64,000 bases of DNA, taken from Bacteroides gallinarum DSM 18171 = JCM 13658. Lineage in GTDB: Bacteria > Bacteroidota > Bacteroidia > Bacteroidales > Bacteroidaceae. The stretch is from NCBI RefSeq assembly GCF_000374365.1, contig NZ_KB894120.1, forward strand, positions 62,001 to 126,000, given 5' to 3'. Both the position numbers and the translations under genes were made by a program. How positions within the stretch are numbered: the first letter of the stretch is position 1; the number at the start of each line of letters is the position of its first letter. Shown here in pieces: positions 24,310-34,315 of this stretch. The notes below the pieces were generated by a model that was not told where the DNA came from, did not search any database, and saw only the letters and a program-made list of their open reading frames with translations.

Positions 24310-27300
24310 ATGGCAAAGTCAATCTTATTATCCGTACTATGCTGGATATGTATATATCCGCTCCGTGCACAAACCGCCGAACCTATCAGCTTTGTCCACA
24401 TCGGGCTGGACGAAGGCCTGTCGCAAAGCACCGTGTTCGACATTGCCCAGGACAAGTACGGAAATATGTGGTTTGCCACCTACAACGGGCTGAACAAGTA
24501 CGACGGCTACACGTTCACCGTTTACCAGCACAACGAGAAAGACCCGCAGAGCCTGGGGTGCGACATCGTCCGCTCGCTAAAGACGGACGAGGAAGGCAGG
24601 CTGTGGATAGGAACCTACGAGGGGCTTTCGCTATACGATAACGACAAGGAGTGTTTCCGGAACTTCCGGTATAGGAAAGAGGGGAAAAACATGCCCGTCA
24701 ACAAGATTGTACCGGTGGGCGACGAACTGCTGCTTATCCATACGGAGGGGGAGCTCGTCTTGTTCGACACCCGCACCCGGTCGTTCTCCCAGTCCGGGCT
24801 GAATCCGGAATTATTCACCCTAAAGCCCACTTCCGTCAGCCGCCAGGGAGACAATATCTACATAGGAAGCCGCAAAGGGCTGTATGCCTATTCTATCCCG
24901 CAGAACACGCTCAGGAACATCCTGCCCGAAGTCCTGAAAGGGAAACCCATATCCGCCGTACTGCAACAGTCGCCCACCGCGCTATGGGTGGGCACCGAAG
25001 GCAACGGCCTTTTCCTCATAAACCCGCTGGACGGCGAAACCAGGCAATATACGGCTGCGCCGGGAAGCGCACATCCTATCAGTTCGGACTACATACGCGT
25101 GTTGTCGCTGGATACGCAAAACCGGCTGTGGGTAGGCACTATCAACTCCCTTAACATATACCAACGGGAGAGCGGCTCGTTCCGGGTGTATAAAAGCAAT
25201 CCCCTGAGAAAGGGCAGCCTGTCGCAAACCTCCATTCGCAGTATCTTCACCGACTCGCAGGGCGGCGTATGGCTGGGAACATTTTTCGGAGGCCTGAACT
25301 ACTACCACCCCTTGAAAAACCGCTTTCAGAAGATACAGTCCGTTCCTAACCGCAACTCTCTGAACAACAACATCATAAACTGTATCGTGGAAGACCGCGA
25401 AAACAATCTGTGGATTGGGACGAACAGCGGCGGCGTCAACTTCTACAATTCCAGGAACAATACCTTTATCCACTATACCCGGAAAGACGGCTTGGGCTCC
25501 AACGATGTAAAGACGATTTACGTAGACGAACGGCAGGATAAAGTGTATATCGGCGTGCATGCAGGCGGCATCAGCATACTGGACTGCGCCACCGGCCGTA
25601 TCGAGACGCTCGCCATTCCCTACCCGTCGGGGATAGCGGCGAAAAGTATCTACGCTATCGTACCCGCCGGCAACGGCGAATACTGGGTAGGCACTTTAGG
25701 CGGAGTGGTACGCTTCAACCCCTTGCAGAAGACGTTCACCCCCGTTACCGCCGAGAAAAATGGAAAACCTTTTAGGAGCACGCAGATTACCACCGTGTTC
25801 AAGGACAGCAGGCAACGCTTGTGGTTCGGGAGCGAAACGGGGCTTATCGTCTATGGGCAGGAAGGAAACGGGCTGCAAAGCATCCCCCTGCTGCCTCCGG
25901 GCTCTCCTCTCGAGCACCGTTTCATCAACAGCATATACGAGGGGCACGACGGTGTTTTCTGGATAGGTACGCGCAGCGGCCTATACCGTTTCGATGAGAA
26001 AAAGAAAGAAACCAGACAATATACTACCGAAGAAGGCTTGCCCAACAACGTCGTATTCGGCATTCTGGAAGATGCCGGAGGACGGCTGTGGATTAGTACG
26101 GACAATGGCCTAAGCTGTTTCCAGCCCAAAGCCGGAAAATTCCGTAACTTCACAAGTAGCGACGGGCTGCAAAGCAACCAGTTCACCGCATCGGCATACT
26201 GCCGCACCGCCAACGGCAAGATGTACTTCGGCGGCATCAACGGTATCACCGCCTTCCAACCGGAGGATGTGGTCGATAACCCGTACACTCCCCCGGCCGT
26301 CATCACCGGACTGCGGCTTTTCAACAGGAAAGTCCTCCCGGGAGACGATACCGGCATACTGAAGGAAAACATATGCGAAACCCGCAGTATCACCCTTGCG
26401 GCAGGACAGTCCATGTTCTCGCTGGAATTCACCGTATCGAACTACATATCCGGTAACCACAACACCTTCGCCTACATGCTGGAGGGATACGACCGGGAGT
26501 GGTATCGCACCGAAACGCAACGTACCGTATCCTACTCCAACCTGCCCGCAGGGACGTACCGATTCCTGGTGAAAGCGGCAAACAGCGACGGGAAATGGAA
26601 CGAGACTCCCACCGGATTGGAAATCACGGTACTGCCGGTATGGTACAGGACATGGTGGGCGCTACTGCTGTTCGCCGCAGCGTTCATGGCAATCACCATA
26701 TTCATCTTCAGGTATTTCTGGATGCGGAAGAGCATGCAGGCGGAGCTGCAAATGGAGAGGGTGGACAAGCAAAGGCAGAAAGAGGTGAACGAGATGAAAC
26801 TGCGCTTCTTCATCAACATCTCGCACGAGCTGCGCACACCCCTCACACTGATACTCGCACCCGTGCAGGAGATGCTCGACAAGGTGAGCGACCGGTGGAT
26901 GCACAGGCAACTGGAACATGTGCAGAAGAACACCAACCGGCTGCTCCACCTCGTAAACCAGCTCATGGATTACAGACGTGCCGAATTGGGGGTATTCGGA
27001 CTGAGGGTAAGACGGAACCCCATTCACAAGGTCATTGAAAAAGATTTTCTGTTCTACGACCGCCTGGCGCAAAGAAAGAGGATTGCCTACGACTTCGCCT
27101 CGGAAGTAGAGGGGAAAGATATACTATGCGACCCCGATTACCTGGAACTGATTGTAAACAACCTGCTGTCCAACGCATTCAAATATACCGGAGAGGGGGA
27201 AAGTATCACCGTGACACTGAAAGAAGAGGGCGGTGAACTCCTGCTGCAAGTGAAGGACACCGGAAGCGGGATACCCGTGGACAAGCAGGCGAAGGTTTTC

Positions 27301-28413
27301 GAACGCTTCTACCAGGTGGACAACGAGCATATGGGTAGCGGGATAGGATTGTCGCTGGTACAACGCCTCGTAGAACTGCACCACGGACGCATCGAGCTGG
27401 AAAGCAGGGAGGGCGAAGGGAGCGTCTTCTCCATTTACCTGCCGACGGAGGAAGCGGCATACCGTCCGGAGGAGCTGGCGGGCAGCACGGACACCGACGC
27501 CGGGCAGCAGGCATACACCACCAACCGACGCGACATGTACATCGTAGATACGGAGGGAGAAAAGCCGGAGGAAGAAGGAGAAGAAAAAACAGAGAAGGAA
27601 GAAGCCGCAACGGACGACGGTGGACAGCAAAAAGAACAAAAAGAACAGAAAGAACGGAAAGAGCAGAAAGAAAAGATACTCGTCGTAGAGGACAACCCGG
27701 ACATCCGCCAATACCTATGTGAGGAATTGGGAAAGAGCTACCGCGTGCTGACCGCCGGAAACGGGGAGGAAGCGCTGGCTATACTCAAGGAGCAGGAGGC
27801 AGACCTGATTCTTACGGACGTAATGATGCCCGTAATGGACGGACTGCAACTGTGCAAGCAGATTAAGCAGAACCTACGCACCTGCCACATACCTATCATC
27901 ATGCTATCAGCAAAGACAGACCTGAAGGAACAACTGGAAGGGTTGCAGGTAGGGGCGGACGACTACATACCCAAACCGTTCTCCATGGCAGTGATTACGG
28001 CGAAGATAAAGAACCTGTTCCGCACGCGCTACCGCGCTATCGAGCATTACACCAACTCGCTGGAAGTGGAGCCGGAGAAGGTGGCGCTCAACCCGCTGGA
28101 CGAGGAACTGCTGAAAAAGGCCGTAGCCATTGTAGAGAAGAACATGGACAACGTGGAGTTCTCCACCGACGACTTCGCCCGCGAAATGTGCATGAGCCGC
28201 TCCAACCTGCACATCAAGATGAAAGCGCTGACGGGAGAGCCCACCAACGACTTCATCCGCAAGATACGCTTCAACCGTGCCTGCAAGTTGTTGAAAGAAG
28301 GCAGATACACCGTATCGGAAATCAGCTCCATGGTGGGTTTCAACACCCCTTCCTACTTCGCCACCAGTTTTAAGAAATACTTCGGTTGCCTGCCGTCGGA
28401 GTACGGCAAATAG
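24310..28413 (+). CDS. Hybrid two-component system sensor/regulator (HTCS)
   Basis: One protein senses PUL oligosaccharides in the periplasm and activates transcription. A signal sequence (1-20) is followed by two-component propeller repeats to about residue 690 (many LWIGT/LWVGT strands), a Y_Y_Y domain near 705-775 and a membrane helix near 783-805. The kinase has an H-box, ISHELRTPL, with His839, an N-box near 949-960 and the G-boxes DTGSGIP and GSGIGLSLV. A receiver domain follows with Asp1170 in ILTDVMMP and acidic residues 1127-1128. An AraC-type helix-turn-helix ends the protein (about 1260-1367). Residues about 1082-1122 are a Glu/Lys/Gln-rich charged linker between kinase and receiver. 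Control of neighbouring PUL genes is inference from position. Confidence 0.96.
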   Translation: MAKSILLSVLCWICIYPLRAQTAEPISFVHIGLDEGLSQSTVFDIAQDKYGNMWFATYNGLNKYDGYTFTVYQHNEKDPQSLGCDIVRSLKTDEEGRLWIGTYEGLSLYDNDKECFRNFRYRKEGKNMPVNKIVPVGDELLLIHTEGELVLFDTRTRSFSQSGLNPELFTLKPTSVSRQGDNIYIGSRKGLYAYSIPQNTLRNILPEVLKGKPISAVLQQSPTALWVGTEGNGLFLINPLDGETRQYTAAPGSAHPISSDYIRVLSLDTQNRLWVGTINSLNIYQRESGSFRVYKSNPLRKGSLSQTSIRSIFTDSQGGVWLGTFFGGLNYYHPLKNRFQKIQSVPNRNSLNNNIINCIVEDRENNLWIGTNSGGVNFYNSRNNTFIHYTRKDGLGSNDVKTIYVDERQDKVYIGVHAGGISILDCATGRIETLAIPYPSGIAAKSIYAIVPAGNGEYWVGTLGGVVRFNPLQKTFTPVTAEKNGKPFRSTQITTVFKDSRQRLWFGSETGLIVYGQEGNGLQSIPLLPPGSPLEHRFINSIYEGHDGVFWIGTRSGLYRFDEKKKETRQYTTEEGLPNNVVFGILEDAGGRLWISTDNGLSCFQPKAGKFRNFTSSDGLQSNQFTASAYCRTANGKMYFGGINGITAFQPEDVVDNPYTPPAVITGLRLFNRKVLPGDDTGILKENICETRSITLAAGQSMFSLEFTVSNYISGNHNTFAYMLEGYDREWYRTETQRTVSYSNLPAGTYRFLVKAANSDGKWNETPTGLEITVLPVWYRTWWALLLFAAAFMAITIFIFRYFWMRKSMQAELQMERVDKQRQKEVNEMKLRFFINISHELRTPLTLILAPVQEMLDKVSDRWMHRQLEHVQKNTNRLLHLVNQLMDYRRAELGVFGLRVRRNPIHKVIEKDFLFYDRLAQRKRIAYDFASEVEGKDILCDPDYLELIVNNLLSNAFKYTGEGESITVTLKEEGGELLLQVKDTGSGIPVDKQAKVFERFYQVDNEHMGSGIGLSLVQRLVELHHGRIELESREGEGSVFSIYLPTEEAAYRPEELAGSTDTDAGQQAYTTNRRDMYIVDTEGEKPEEEGEEKTEKEEAATDDGGQQKEQKEQKERKEQKEKILVVEDNPDIRQYLCEELGKSYRVLTAGNGEEALAILKEQEADLILTDVMMPVMDGLQLCKQIKQNLRTCHIPIIMLSAKTDLKEQLEGLQVGADDYIPKPFSMAVITAKIKNLFRTRYRAIEHYTNSLEVEPEKVALNPLDEELLKKAVAIVEKNMDNVEFSTDDFAREMCMSRSNLHIKMKALTGEPTNDFIRKIRFNRACKLLKEGRYTVSEISSMVGFNTPSYFATSFKKYFGCLPSEYGK

Positions 28414-28444
28414 TTGTTTGGACAGAATTAAAATATGGTTCGAC

Positions 28445-28479
28445 AAAAATGAGACAGGTATAAACCCGTCTCATTTTTT
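28445..28479 (+). terminator. Rho-independent terminator after the HTCS gene
   Basis: AAAATGAGACAGGT pairs with ACCCGTCTCATTTT with one mismatch and a short AT loop, ending in TTTTTT. It lies 32 bp after the HTCS stop codon. Confidence 0.75.
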
Positions 28480-28517
28480 ATCATACACAGTTATAATCAT
28501 CGAAACGCTCACTCGCC

Positions 28518-28525
28518 TATCTTTG
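28518..28525 (+). promoter_or_regulatory. Candidate Bacteroides -7 promoter box (TATCTTTG)
   Basis: TATCTTTG matches TAnnTTTG, 41 bp before the GH29 start at 28566 and just after the HTCS terminator, so the GH29 gene is probably transcribed on its own. The -33 box is not obvious. Confidence 0.55.
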
Positions 28526-28565
28526 TGCAACAAGAAAAGTAATTTTAAATTAACGATTATCCGTC

Positions 28566-30017
28566 ATGAAGAAAACTTTACTACTGTTGTTAATGCTTAC
28601 ACTGTCCTTGCAAGGCAGTTTTGCGCAAACCGAAGAACAAGACCGAAAAATGAAATGGTGGCGCGAAGCACGCTTCGGCATGTTCATCCACTGGGGCCCT
28701 TATTCCATTCTGGGCGGTGTCTATAACGGATACCTACAACGCGTCGGAGGCACGGAATGGATTATGAACCGCTGCAAAATTCCGGTAAAGGAATATCAGG
28801 AAATAACCAAAACATTCAACCCCGTGAAATACGATGCCGAAGCATGGGTGAAAATGGCAAAAGACGCCGGTATGAAGTACCTGATAATCACCGCCAAGCA
28901 CCACGACGGCTTCGCCATGTTCAAAACCGAAGCCAGCAAATACAACATCGTGGACTTTACCCCGTACGGTAAGGACGTGCTGGACGCCCTGGCAAAAGCC
29001 TGCCGCAAATACGACATGAAACTGGGTTTCTATTACTCGCAGATACAAGACTGGAACAATCCGGGCGGAACTACCGGAAGGAGACCCATGAGCCAGGGCT
29101 GGCCTAATCCCAAAGCAGACGAAATAGACGCCTACACACTGGCGCATCATGGAAGTTGGGACCCTTTGCAGCAGACAGCTACCCGCGAAGAATATTTCGA
29201 CAACGTGGCTATACCTCAAATCAAGGAACTGCTGACCAACTACGGCGATATAGCCGTATTCTTTTGGGATACCCCCTCCGAAATGACGGAGAAGTACGCA
29301 AAAAAAATCAGCGACCTTTTCAAGGACTATCCGCACATCATTACCAACGACCGCCTGATTAGAGGAAGCGAGAAATATACAGGCGACTACAAGACGCCCG
29401 AACAAATCATCCCCACCGTCAAGCAACTCGACGGTACGGACTGGGAAACCAATATGACCTTGAACGACAGTTGGGGATACAAGAAACGCGGTTGCGTATG
29501 GAAAACATCGCGCACGCTGATTTTAAATCTGGTCGACATCGTATCCAAAGGCGGCAACTACCTGCTCAACATCGCTCCCGACGGTGAGGGCGCCATTCCC
29601 GAAATCAACTACCGCCGCCTGAAAGACGTAGGAAACTGGATGAAAAAATACGGAGAGTCTATCTACGGGACCGAACGCGTAAAGACAAGCGAACCCAAAT
29701 GGGGACGTTGTACACAGAAGTTCGACGGCGACAAAACCTACGTATACCTACACGTAATAGACTGGCCCGAAGACCGGCAGCTATTGTTCCGCCTCTACGA
29801 AAAAGCCTCATCTGCAACCCTACTGCACAACGGGCAGGCATTGAAATTCAAGAATACTCACGACGGCATCTACATCGACCTCCCCAAAGAAGCCCCCGAC
29901 CCGTATGTTTCGGTTATCAAGCTTGAATTCGATAAGAAACTTCCCAAAGTCAAAATCAAGCCGATGAATGCCAAAAGCTATGAAATCGTAGACGAGAACA
30001 ATAAGAAGAAAGAATAA
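28566..30017 (+). CDS. GH29 alpha-L-fucosidase
   Basis: A signal peptide (about residues 1-20) leads into the catalytic barrel: FGMFIHWGPYS (His42), ITAKHHDGFAMF (His112-His113), LGFYYSQIQDW and IAVFFWDTPSEM, where Asp235 is the expected nucleophile. LLNIAPDGEG and a C-terminal beta-sandwich complete a 483-residue protein, a normal GH29 size. The C-terminus is Lys/Glu-rich. It belongs to the same family as, but is not closely similar to, the GH29 proteins at 16382 and 43251, which suggests different linkages or positions. It has its own promoter box and a terminator and may form a single-gene unit. Confidence 0.88.
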   Translation: MKKTLLLLLMLTLSLQGSFAQTEEQDRKMKWWREARFGMFIHWGPYSILGGVYNGYLQRVGGTEWIMNRCKIPVKEYQEITKTFNPVKYDAEAWVKMAKDAGMKYLIITAKHHDGFAMFKTEASKYNIVDFTPYGKDVLDALAKACRKYDMKLGFYYSQIQDWNNPGGTTGRRPMSQGWPNPKADEIDAYTLAHHGSWDPLQQTATREEYFDNVAIPQIKELLTNYGDIAVFFWDTPSEMTEKYAKKISDLFKDYPHIITNDRLIRGSEKYTGDYKTPEQIIPTVKQLDGTDWETNMTLNDSWGYKKRGCVWKTSRTLILNLVDIVSKGGNYLLNIAPDGEGAIPEINYRRLKDVGNWMKKYGESIYGTERVKTSEPKWGRCTQKFDGDKTYVYLHVIDWPEDRQLLFRLYEKASSATLLHNGQALKFKNTHDGIYIDLPKEAPDPYVSVIKLEFDKKLPKVKIKPMNAKSYEIVDENNKKKE

Positions 30018-30087
30018 CATTCGCCGAAAAATACTCCAGACAAGCCAATCCGCCGGTCGGCCACCATGCCGCCAACCCGAACGAAAT

Positions 30088-30129
30088 GAAGAATCTTTCC
30101 CCTACTCACGAATGGGGAAAAGGTTCTTC
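30088..30129 (+). terminator. Probable terminator after the GH29 gene
   Basis: GAAGAATCTTTCCCC (30088-30102) pairs with GGGGAAAAGGTTCTTC (30114-30129), with one bulge. It is followed by a T-rich stretch and separates the PUL gene from the iron operon. The rest of the 300-base gap (30018-30318) is AT-rich and holds only the candidate promoter at 30247-30277. Confidence 0.6.
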
Positions 30130-30246
30130 ACTTTGTTTTGAACAATGCAAACCCCTTTTTATATTTTCTATATTCCCATTAAAAAATACCTATTTTCTTT
30201 GATTGAGGCGCTTTTTGTACCGGCACAAAATACCGACATATAGCGA

Positions 30247-30277
30247 TTGCACGCATTACAATAATTAAAGAACTTTG
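30247..30277 (+). promoter_or_regulatory. Candidate promoter of the xus-like operon
   Basis: TTG at 30247-30249 and GAACTTTG at 30270-30277 have the spacing of a Bacteroides -33/-7 pair, with one deviation in the -7 box. The xusA start is 41 bp downstream. No Fur-box-like palindrome was confirmed. Confidence 0.35.
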
Positions 30278-30318
30278 CACCCACTTTAATAAACATAAAC
30301 CTACTTCAATTTTTTTAA

Positions 30319-32742
30319 ATGAAACTGAAAATATTATTTCTTTATCTCGTAACAATTCTGCTCCTTCCTTCCCCTCTGATTGCCCAACATCATCACGGAA
30401 GGGGCGACAAGACGATACTATCGGGACGAATCATCACTACCGAGAATGGAAAAGAGGATATCGTAGACTTCGCCACCGTCTACCTGAAAGGTACGACCTT
30501 CGGAAGCTCCACCGACCAGCAAGGGCTTTACCATATCAAAGCCCCTGCCGGAAATTATACGCTGGTGGTATCCGCTATCGGTTACCGAACGGTAGAAAAG
30601 AAAGTTTCGCTAAAGAGAGGCGAACGCACAAAGCTGAATGTCACCCTCACCCCCGAAACGCATGTGCTGGACGAAGTAACGGTCGTTTCCACGGGAGTAA
30701 GCCGTGTGAAACGTTCCGCCTACAATGCAGTAGCAGTAGATACGAAAGAGCTGCAGAACACCACTAAAAACCTGGGCTAAGCCCTGCAAAAACTGCCGGG
30801 AATGAAATTGCGCGAAGCCGGCGGCGTCGGTTCGGACATGCAGTTGATGCTGGACGGTTTCAGCGGAAAGCACGTGAAAATCTTCATAGACGGCGTACCC
30901 CAGGAAGGGGCGGGCACGGCATTTGACCTCAACAACATCCCCGTAAACTTCGCCGAGCGCATCGAAGTATATAAAGGCGTGGTTCCCGTAGGCTTCGGCA
31001 CGGACGCTATCGGCGGCGTTATCAATATCGTCACCAACAGGCAGAAGCGGAACTGGTTCCTGGACGCCTCTTACTCGTACGGTTCCTTCAATACCCATAA
31101 ATCCTACGTCAACTTCGGCCAGACATTCAAGAACGGTTTCACTTACGAAATCAACGCATTCCAGAACTACTCGAACAACGACTACTACATCTATAACACG
31201 GTGTACGAGTTCGACCACTCCGACAACTCATCGCAGGCTACGCAGGATGAAAAGCGCGTGAAACGTTTCAACGACACATTCCACAACGAAGCGGTCATCG
31301 GCAAGCTCGGCGTAACGGAAAAGTCATGGGCCGACCGGCTGATATTCGGCTTCGCCTACTCGCACTTCTACAAAGAGATACAGACGGGCGTGCGCCAGAA
31401 ATACGTATTCGGCGAGAAGCACCGCCACGGCTACTCCTTCGTTCCGTCAGTGGAATACCGCAAGCGCGACCTCATTATCAAGGGACTGGAAGTAATTGCC
31501 AACGCAAACTACAACCACAATATCACCACCAACGTGGATACCGCCAGATACCAGTACAACTGGTACGGCGACCGCCTGCCGACGTCCACCGCCGGCGAGC
31601 AGAACCACCAGTACAGCGACCAAAAGAATACCAACTGGAACGCCACCTTCACAGCGAATTACCGCATCGGCACAGCCCATACATTCACGCTGAACCACGT
31701 TTTCAGCTCGTTCGAGCGGACACGCCGCAGCCTGATACCCACCAACTCCACACTCGAGAAATACGATGTGCCCAGCGAGACTCGCAAAAACATCACCGGA
31801 CTGTCCTACCGGCTCATGCCTACCGACAAATGGAACGTGACGGCTTTCGGTAAATACTACAAGACCTTCAGCCGCGGCCCCGTTTCGCTCAGCACTACGG
31901 ATGTGGGCAACGACACGATTGTTTCGCAGGGCGTCAGCTCCTTAGGATACGGAGCCGCCGGTACGTACCATATCCTGAAAGACCTGCAAGTGAAACTCTC
32001 TTACGAAAAGGCGCTCCGCATGCCCAGCACCGAGGAGCTCTTCGGCGATGGCGACCTCGAGGCCGGTTCCGTAGCCCTGAAACCGGAGAGCAGCCACAAC
32101 CTGAACATCAATGTAGGGTATAACGGCCAGTTCGGAAAACACGGGGTGTATGCCGAAGGTAGCTTCATCTACCGCAACACCAACGACTACATCAAACGTA
32201 CCTTCGAATCGTTGGGAGGAAACACGTACGGAGCCTACGAAAACCACGGCAAAGTAGAAACTAAGGGCTTCAACGTAGCCCTGCGTTACAGCTACTCCCG
32301 CTGGTTCAACCTCGGAGGCATGTTCACCAAAATGGATGCTATCGACAAGGAAAAGAAACGCTCCAGCACTACCGGACAGTACTCCACCACCTACGGGCAG
32401 CACATACCGAACCAGCCCTATATGTACGCCAATTTCGATGCCAATTTCAGTTGGCACGACCTGTTTGCCAAAGGTAACGTGCTGACGGTAGGCTGGGACA
32501 GCTACTACCAGCACGAGTTCCCCCTGTACTGGGAAAACTACGGCGCGTCCGGCTACAAACAGACCGTGCCCACCCAGTTCTCCCACAACCTCACCATAGG
32601 TTACAGCATCAAGAACGGGCGCTACAACCTTTCTTTCGAATGCCATAACCTGACGGACGAAAGGCTTTACGACAATTACAGCCTTCAAAAGGCAGGTCGG
32701 GCATTCTACGGAAAAGTGCGTGTTTACTTCGGCAACCGATAA
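30319..32742 (+). pseudogene. xusA: TonB-dependent outer membrane receptor, XusA-like, interrupted by an in-frame stop
   Basis: The frame codes for a complete receptor of about 807 residues except for TAA at 30778-30780 (codon 154). Before it are a signal peptide, a CarboxypepD_reg-like domain (about 33-110: SGRIITTENGK, GSSTDQQGLYHIKA, VSAIGYRTVEKKV) and the start of the plug. After it, in the same frame, ALQKLPGMKLREAGG, IDGVPQEG and IEVYKGVVPVGFG continue the plug, and a 22-stranded-barrel sequence ends in KVRVYFGNR. A single base change explains the stop; there is no frameshift. The next two genes are XusB- and XusC-like, hence the name. In xusABC this protein imports siderophores made by other bacteria. 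The break should abolish uptake unless it is read through, re-initiated at 30802 or a sequencing error. Confidence 0.8.
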
Positions 32743-32793
32743 TGAGAAACAACCCTTATTTATACATATAACATAAACATTAATCCATTAAAA

Positions 32794-34227
32794 ATGAAAA
32801 AGTATTCTTTATTCAGCCTCGCATTTGCCGCCTTGTGTGCAAACTGCATGTTGACAACTTCCTGTAGCGACGAGCTGGAGGGGCCTTCGTTCGACGACCA
32901 CAACAACTTCGAAGGCAACTACATCATTCCGGTTACCGCCGCCGACGAGACGCAGCTTATCCTGACCGCCACATCCTTGGATGAAGGTACTATCTCTGCA
33001 AGTGGAAACGGCGTTAGCATGGACGAAGCTGCCACCTACTGGGTATTCTATAACGAAAACTATTTCTTCTCACTCGTCTATAACAAGGGAGGAAACGGAA
33101 CCGGTGCGGCATGGTACCTCAACTCTCAGAACGTCCCTACCAAAAAGACCGACTATAACTTCCGCCGCATCACCACCTACGGAACATGGGGCGAAAACGT
33201 GCTAACCGTCTCCACAGGCGATACCAAAGAGAAAGACGACCAGGGCAACACCGCCCAGGGATTCCAGGTGAACTACCTGAATGTCAACACCGGAAAAAGC
33301 ACTTCGAACCAAGAAGACATCTTAGCCGAAAACTACCTGGGCAACGGCGAGAAAGTGACAATGGCAGGTATCGTCGAAGCCAACGGCAAACTCTACACCT
33401 CTATCGTCCCTATGGGCATGAGCCAGTACGGTGTAAACAAATGGCCGAAATGCGTAAAGAACCAGGCATATGTAGCCCAGACAAGCGGCGGCTCGGGTTC
33501 CGGCTCTTACGATGCAGGTGAAATCCCCTCCACACAGATTCCCGACTCCGCTTTCGTAGCTATCTATGAAGGCAGCAGCTTCGAAGAAGGCCCCATTGCC
33601 ATTGCACGTACCAACAAAATCGGATTCGCATCCGGACGTATGAAATCGCAATACTACCAGACAATCTGGAGCGACGACGACGGCAACCTCTATGTATTCT
33701 CCGGCGGCTTCGGACGCACTTTCTCCGACGACACCAAGACCGGACTGAAGAAAGCCAAAGGTACGCTGCCTTCGGGTGTGGTACGCATTCCCAAAGGCTC
33801 CACTACGTTCGACGATTACTACGTGAACCTGGAAAGTTCGGAACTCGCCAACAGCACCGGACATCCCTTGAACCGCTGCTGGCACGTGGGCGGCGACTAC
33901 TTCCTGCTGAACAACTACTCATGCAGCATCGAAGAAGTGATTGAGCTGGGCAGCAGCAAAGCGCCGCGCAACGAGTACATCATTTTCCGCGCATCCACCA
34001 AAGAACTGATTCCTATCCAAGGATTGCCGGAGAACATCGCCTCATTCGGCGACCAGCCCTACCTGGAGAACAAACACTTCTACATCCCTCTGGTAACCGA
34101 TGACGAGGGAGCCGTACCCACATTCTACAAAGTCAATCCCGAAACCGGAAAAGCTGTTCCGGGCTTGAAGGTAGAAAGCGTACAAGAAGTGATTACCGCC
34201 GGCAAAGTAGCACCGTTGAACCAGTAA
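32794..34227 (+). CDS. xusB: XusB-like lipoprotein (DUF4374), siderophore-binding candidate
   Basis: A lipoprotein signal ends at Cys24 ([11 protein letters not shown]), with acidic residues after the Cys as in surface-exposed lipoproteins. The 477-residue body is a repeated beta-strand sequence ([40 protein letters not shown]) consistent with the beta-propeller of DUF4374 proteins. In Bacteroides thetaiotaomicron XusB is the surface lipoprotein that captures iron-loaded enterobactin-type siderophores with XusA and XusC. Here it lies 51 bp after the xusA frame and before a PepSY-type membrane protein, the same order. The gene itself is intact. Confidence 0.72.
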   Translation: MKKYSLFSLAFAALCANCMLTTSCSDELEGPSFDDHNNFEGNYIIPVTAADETQLILTATSLDEGTISASGNGVSMDEAATYWVFYNENYFFSLVYNKGGNGTGAAWYLNSQNVPTKKTDYNFRRITTYGTWGENVLTVSTGDTKEKDDQGNTAQGFQVNYLNVNTGKSTSNQEDILAENYLGNGEKVTMAGIVEANGKLYTSIVPMGMSQYGVNKWPKCVKNQAYVAQTSGGSGSGSYDAGEIPSTQIPDSAFVAIYEGSSFEEGPIAIARTNKIGFASGRMKSQYYQTIWSDDDGNLYVFSGGFGRTFSDDTKTGLKKAKGTLPSGVVRIPKGSTTFDDYYVNLESSELANSTGHPLNRCWHVGGDYFLLNNYSCSIEEVIELGSSKAPRNEYIIFRASTKELIPIQGLPENIASFGDQPYLENKHFYIPLVTDDEGAVPTFYKVNPETGKAVPGLKVESVQEVITAGKVAPLNQ

Positions 34228-34256
34228 GAACCTATTACAATACGCTATTCGCCAAT

Positions 34257-34294
34257 AAAGAGCCTGACGTCCGGTAGGCCGTCCAGGCTCTTTT
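34257..34294 (+). terminator. Intercistronic hairpin between xusB and xusC
   Basis: AAAGAGCCTG (34257-34266) pairs with CAGGCTCTTT (34284-34293), and TTTT is part of the tail. It looks like a terminator, but xusC starts about 22 bp later without a promoter box, so partial termination or RNA processing is likely. Confidence 0.7.
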
Positions 34295-34315
34295 ACATGA
34301 TAAGGACTACGATAT

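Noticed and set aside
30319-30780. A separate small 153-residue secreted protein
   Set aside because: Its sequence is the signal, CarboxypepD_reg-like domain and early plug of a TonB receptor that continues in frame after the stop, so it is part of the broken xusA.
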